38,866 nt of DNA from an uncultured Clostridia bacterium (GTDB lineage: Bacteria; Bacillota; Clostridia; Christensenellales; CAG-917): the NCBI GenBank assembly GCA_947589395.1, contig CANQAA010000005.1:1-38866 (forward strand), read 5' to 3'. Under the pieces are notes generated by a model. That model had not been told where the DNA came from, did not search any database, and saw only the letters and a list, made by a program, of their open reading frames with translations. The position numbers and the translations under genes were made by a program. Positions 38,792 through 38,866 of this stretch are shown here, one piece after another. Position 1 is the first letter of the stretch; the number at the start of each line of letters is the position of its first letter.

Positions 38792-38866
38792 TTACTTCAA
38801 TCGAAATATCCTCATGCCGTCCTTCAAAAAACTGCTGCCGACTATCATCGCCTTTGCCTGTCGCGG
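38792..38866 (-). CDS. Possible C-terminal end of a minus-strand gene running off the window
   Basis: Open frame PRQAKAMIVGSSFLKDGMRIFRLK* with codon usage like neighbouring genes; only 24 codons visible. Confidence 0.3.
   Translation of the reverse strand, partial: PRQAKAMIVGSSFLKDGMRIFRLK

Noticed and set aside
38813-38866. Possible plus-strand CDS start MPSFKKLLPTIIAFACR
   Set aside because: No good ribosome-binding site and too short; the opposite strand frame ending at 38792 is at least as plausible.

Overview
The window is 38.9 kb of chromosomal DNA, apparently from a Clostridia-like (Firmicutes) bacterium. This is inferred from a gpr-like spore protease, fused ispH-rpsA, and the frr-uppS-cdsA-dxr-rseP-ispG operon. 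Almost all of it is housekeeping genes, mostly on the minus strand: partial pepF, DUF1846, a topo IV-like parE/parC pair, tRNA-Trp, rnhA, an EF-G-like GTPase, murI, gpr, rpsT, an S8 peptidase, the isoprenoid/envelope operon, a translationally coupled rluB-surE-baiN-cmk/plsC-ispH/rpsA operon, rsfS, a nadD-HD fusion, obg, nfnAB, nth, DUF3343 and a cysteine desulfurase. No CRISPR array, phage, transposase or clear defence island was seen. The main oddities are: (i) the gene at the expected polC position keeps only a PolC-like N-terminus, OB fold and DEDDh exonuclease, with no PHP or polymerase domain; (ii) a membrane protein whose C-terminal tail ...AQISIDEL* is followed by two more downstream tail copies that differ mostly at synonymous sites; (iii) a 1.1-kb intergenic region with three TTGAA-loop hairpins showing compensatory stem changes and a degenerate repeat family; (iv) short tandem repeat arrays in other intergenic regions; (v) unusual EF-G-like and CdsA proteins. 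All family assignments come from recognising motifs by eye. No database search was run.
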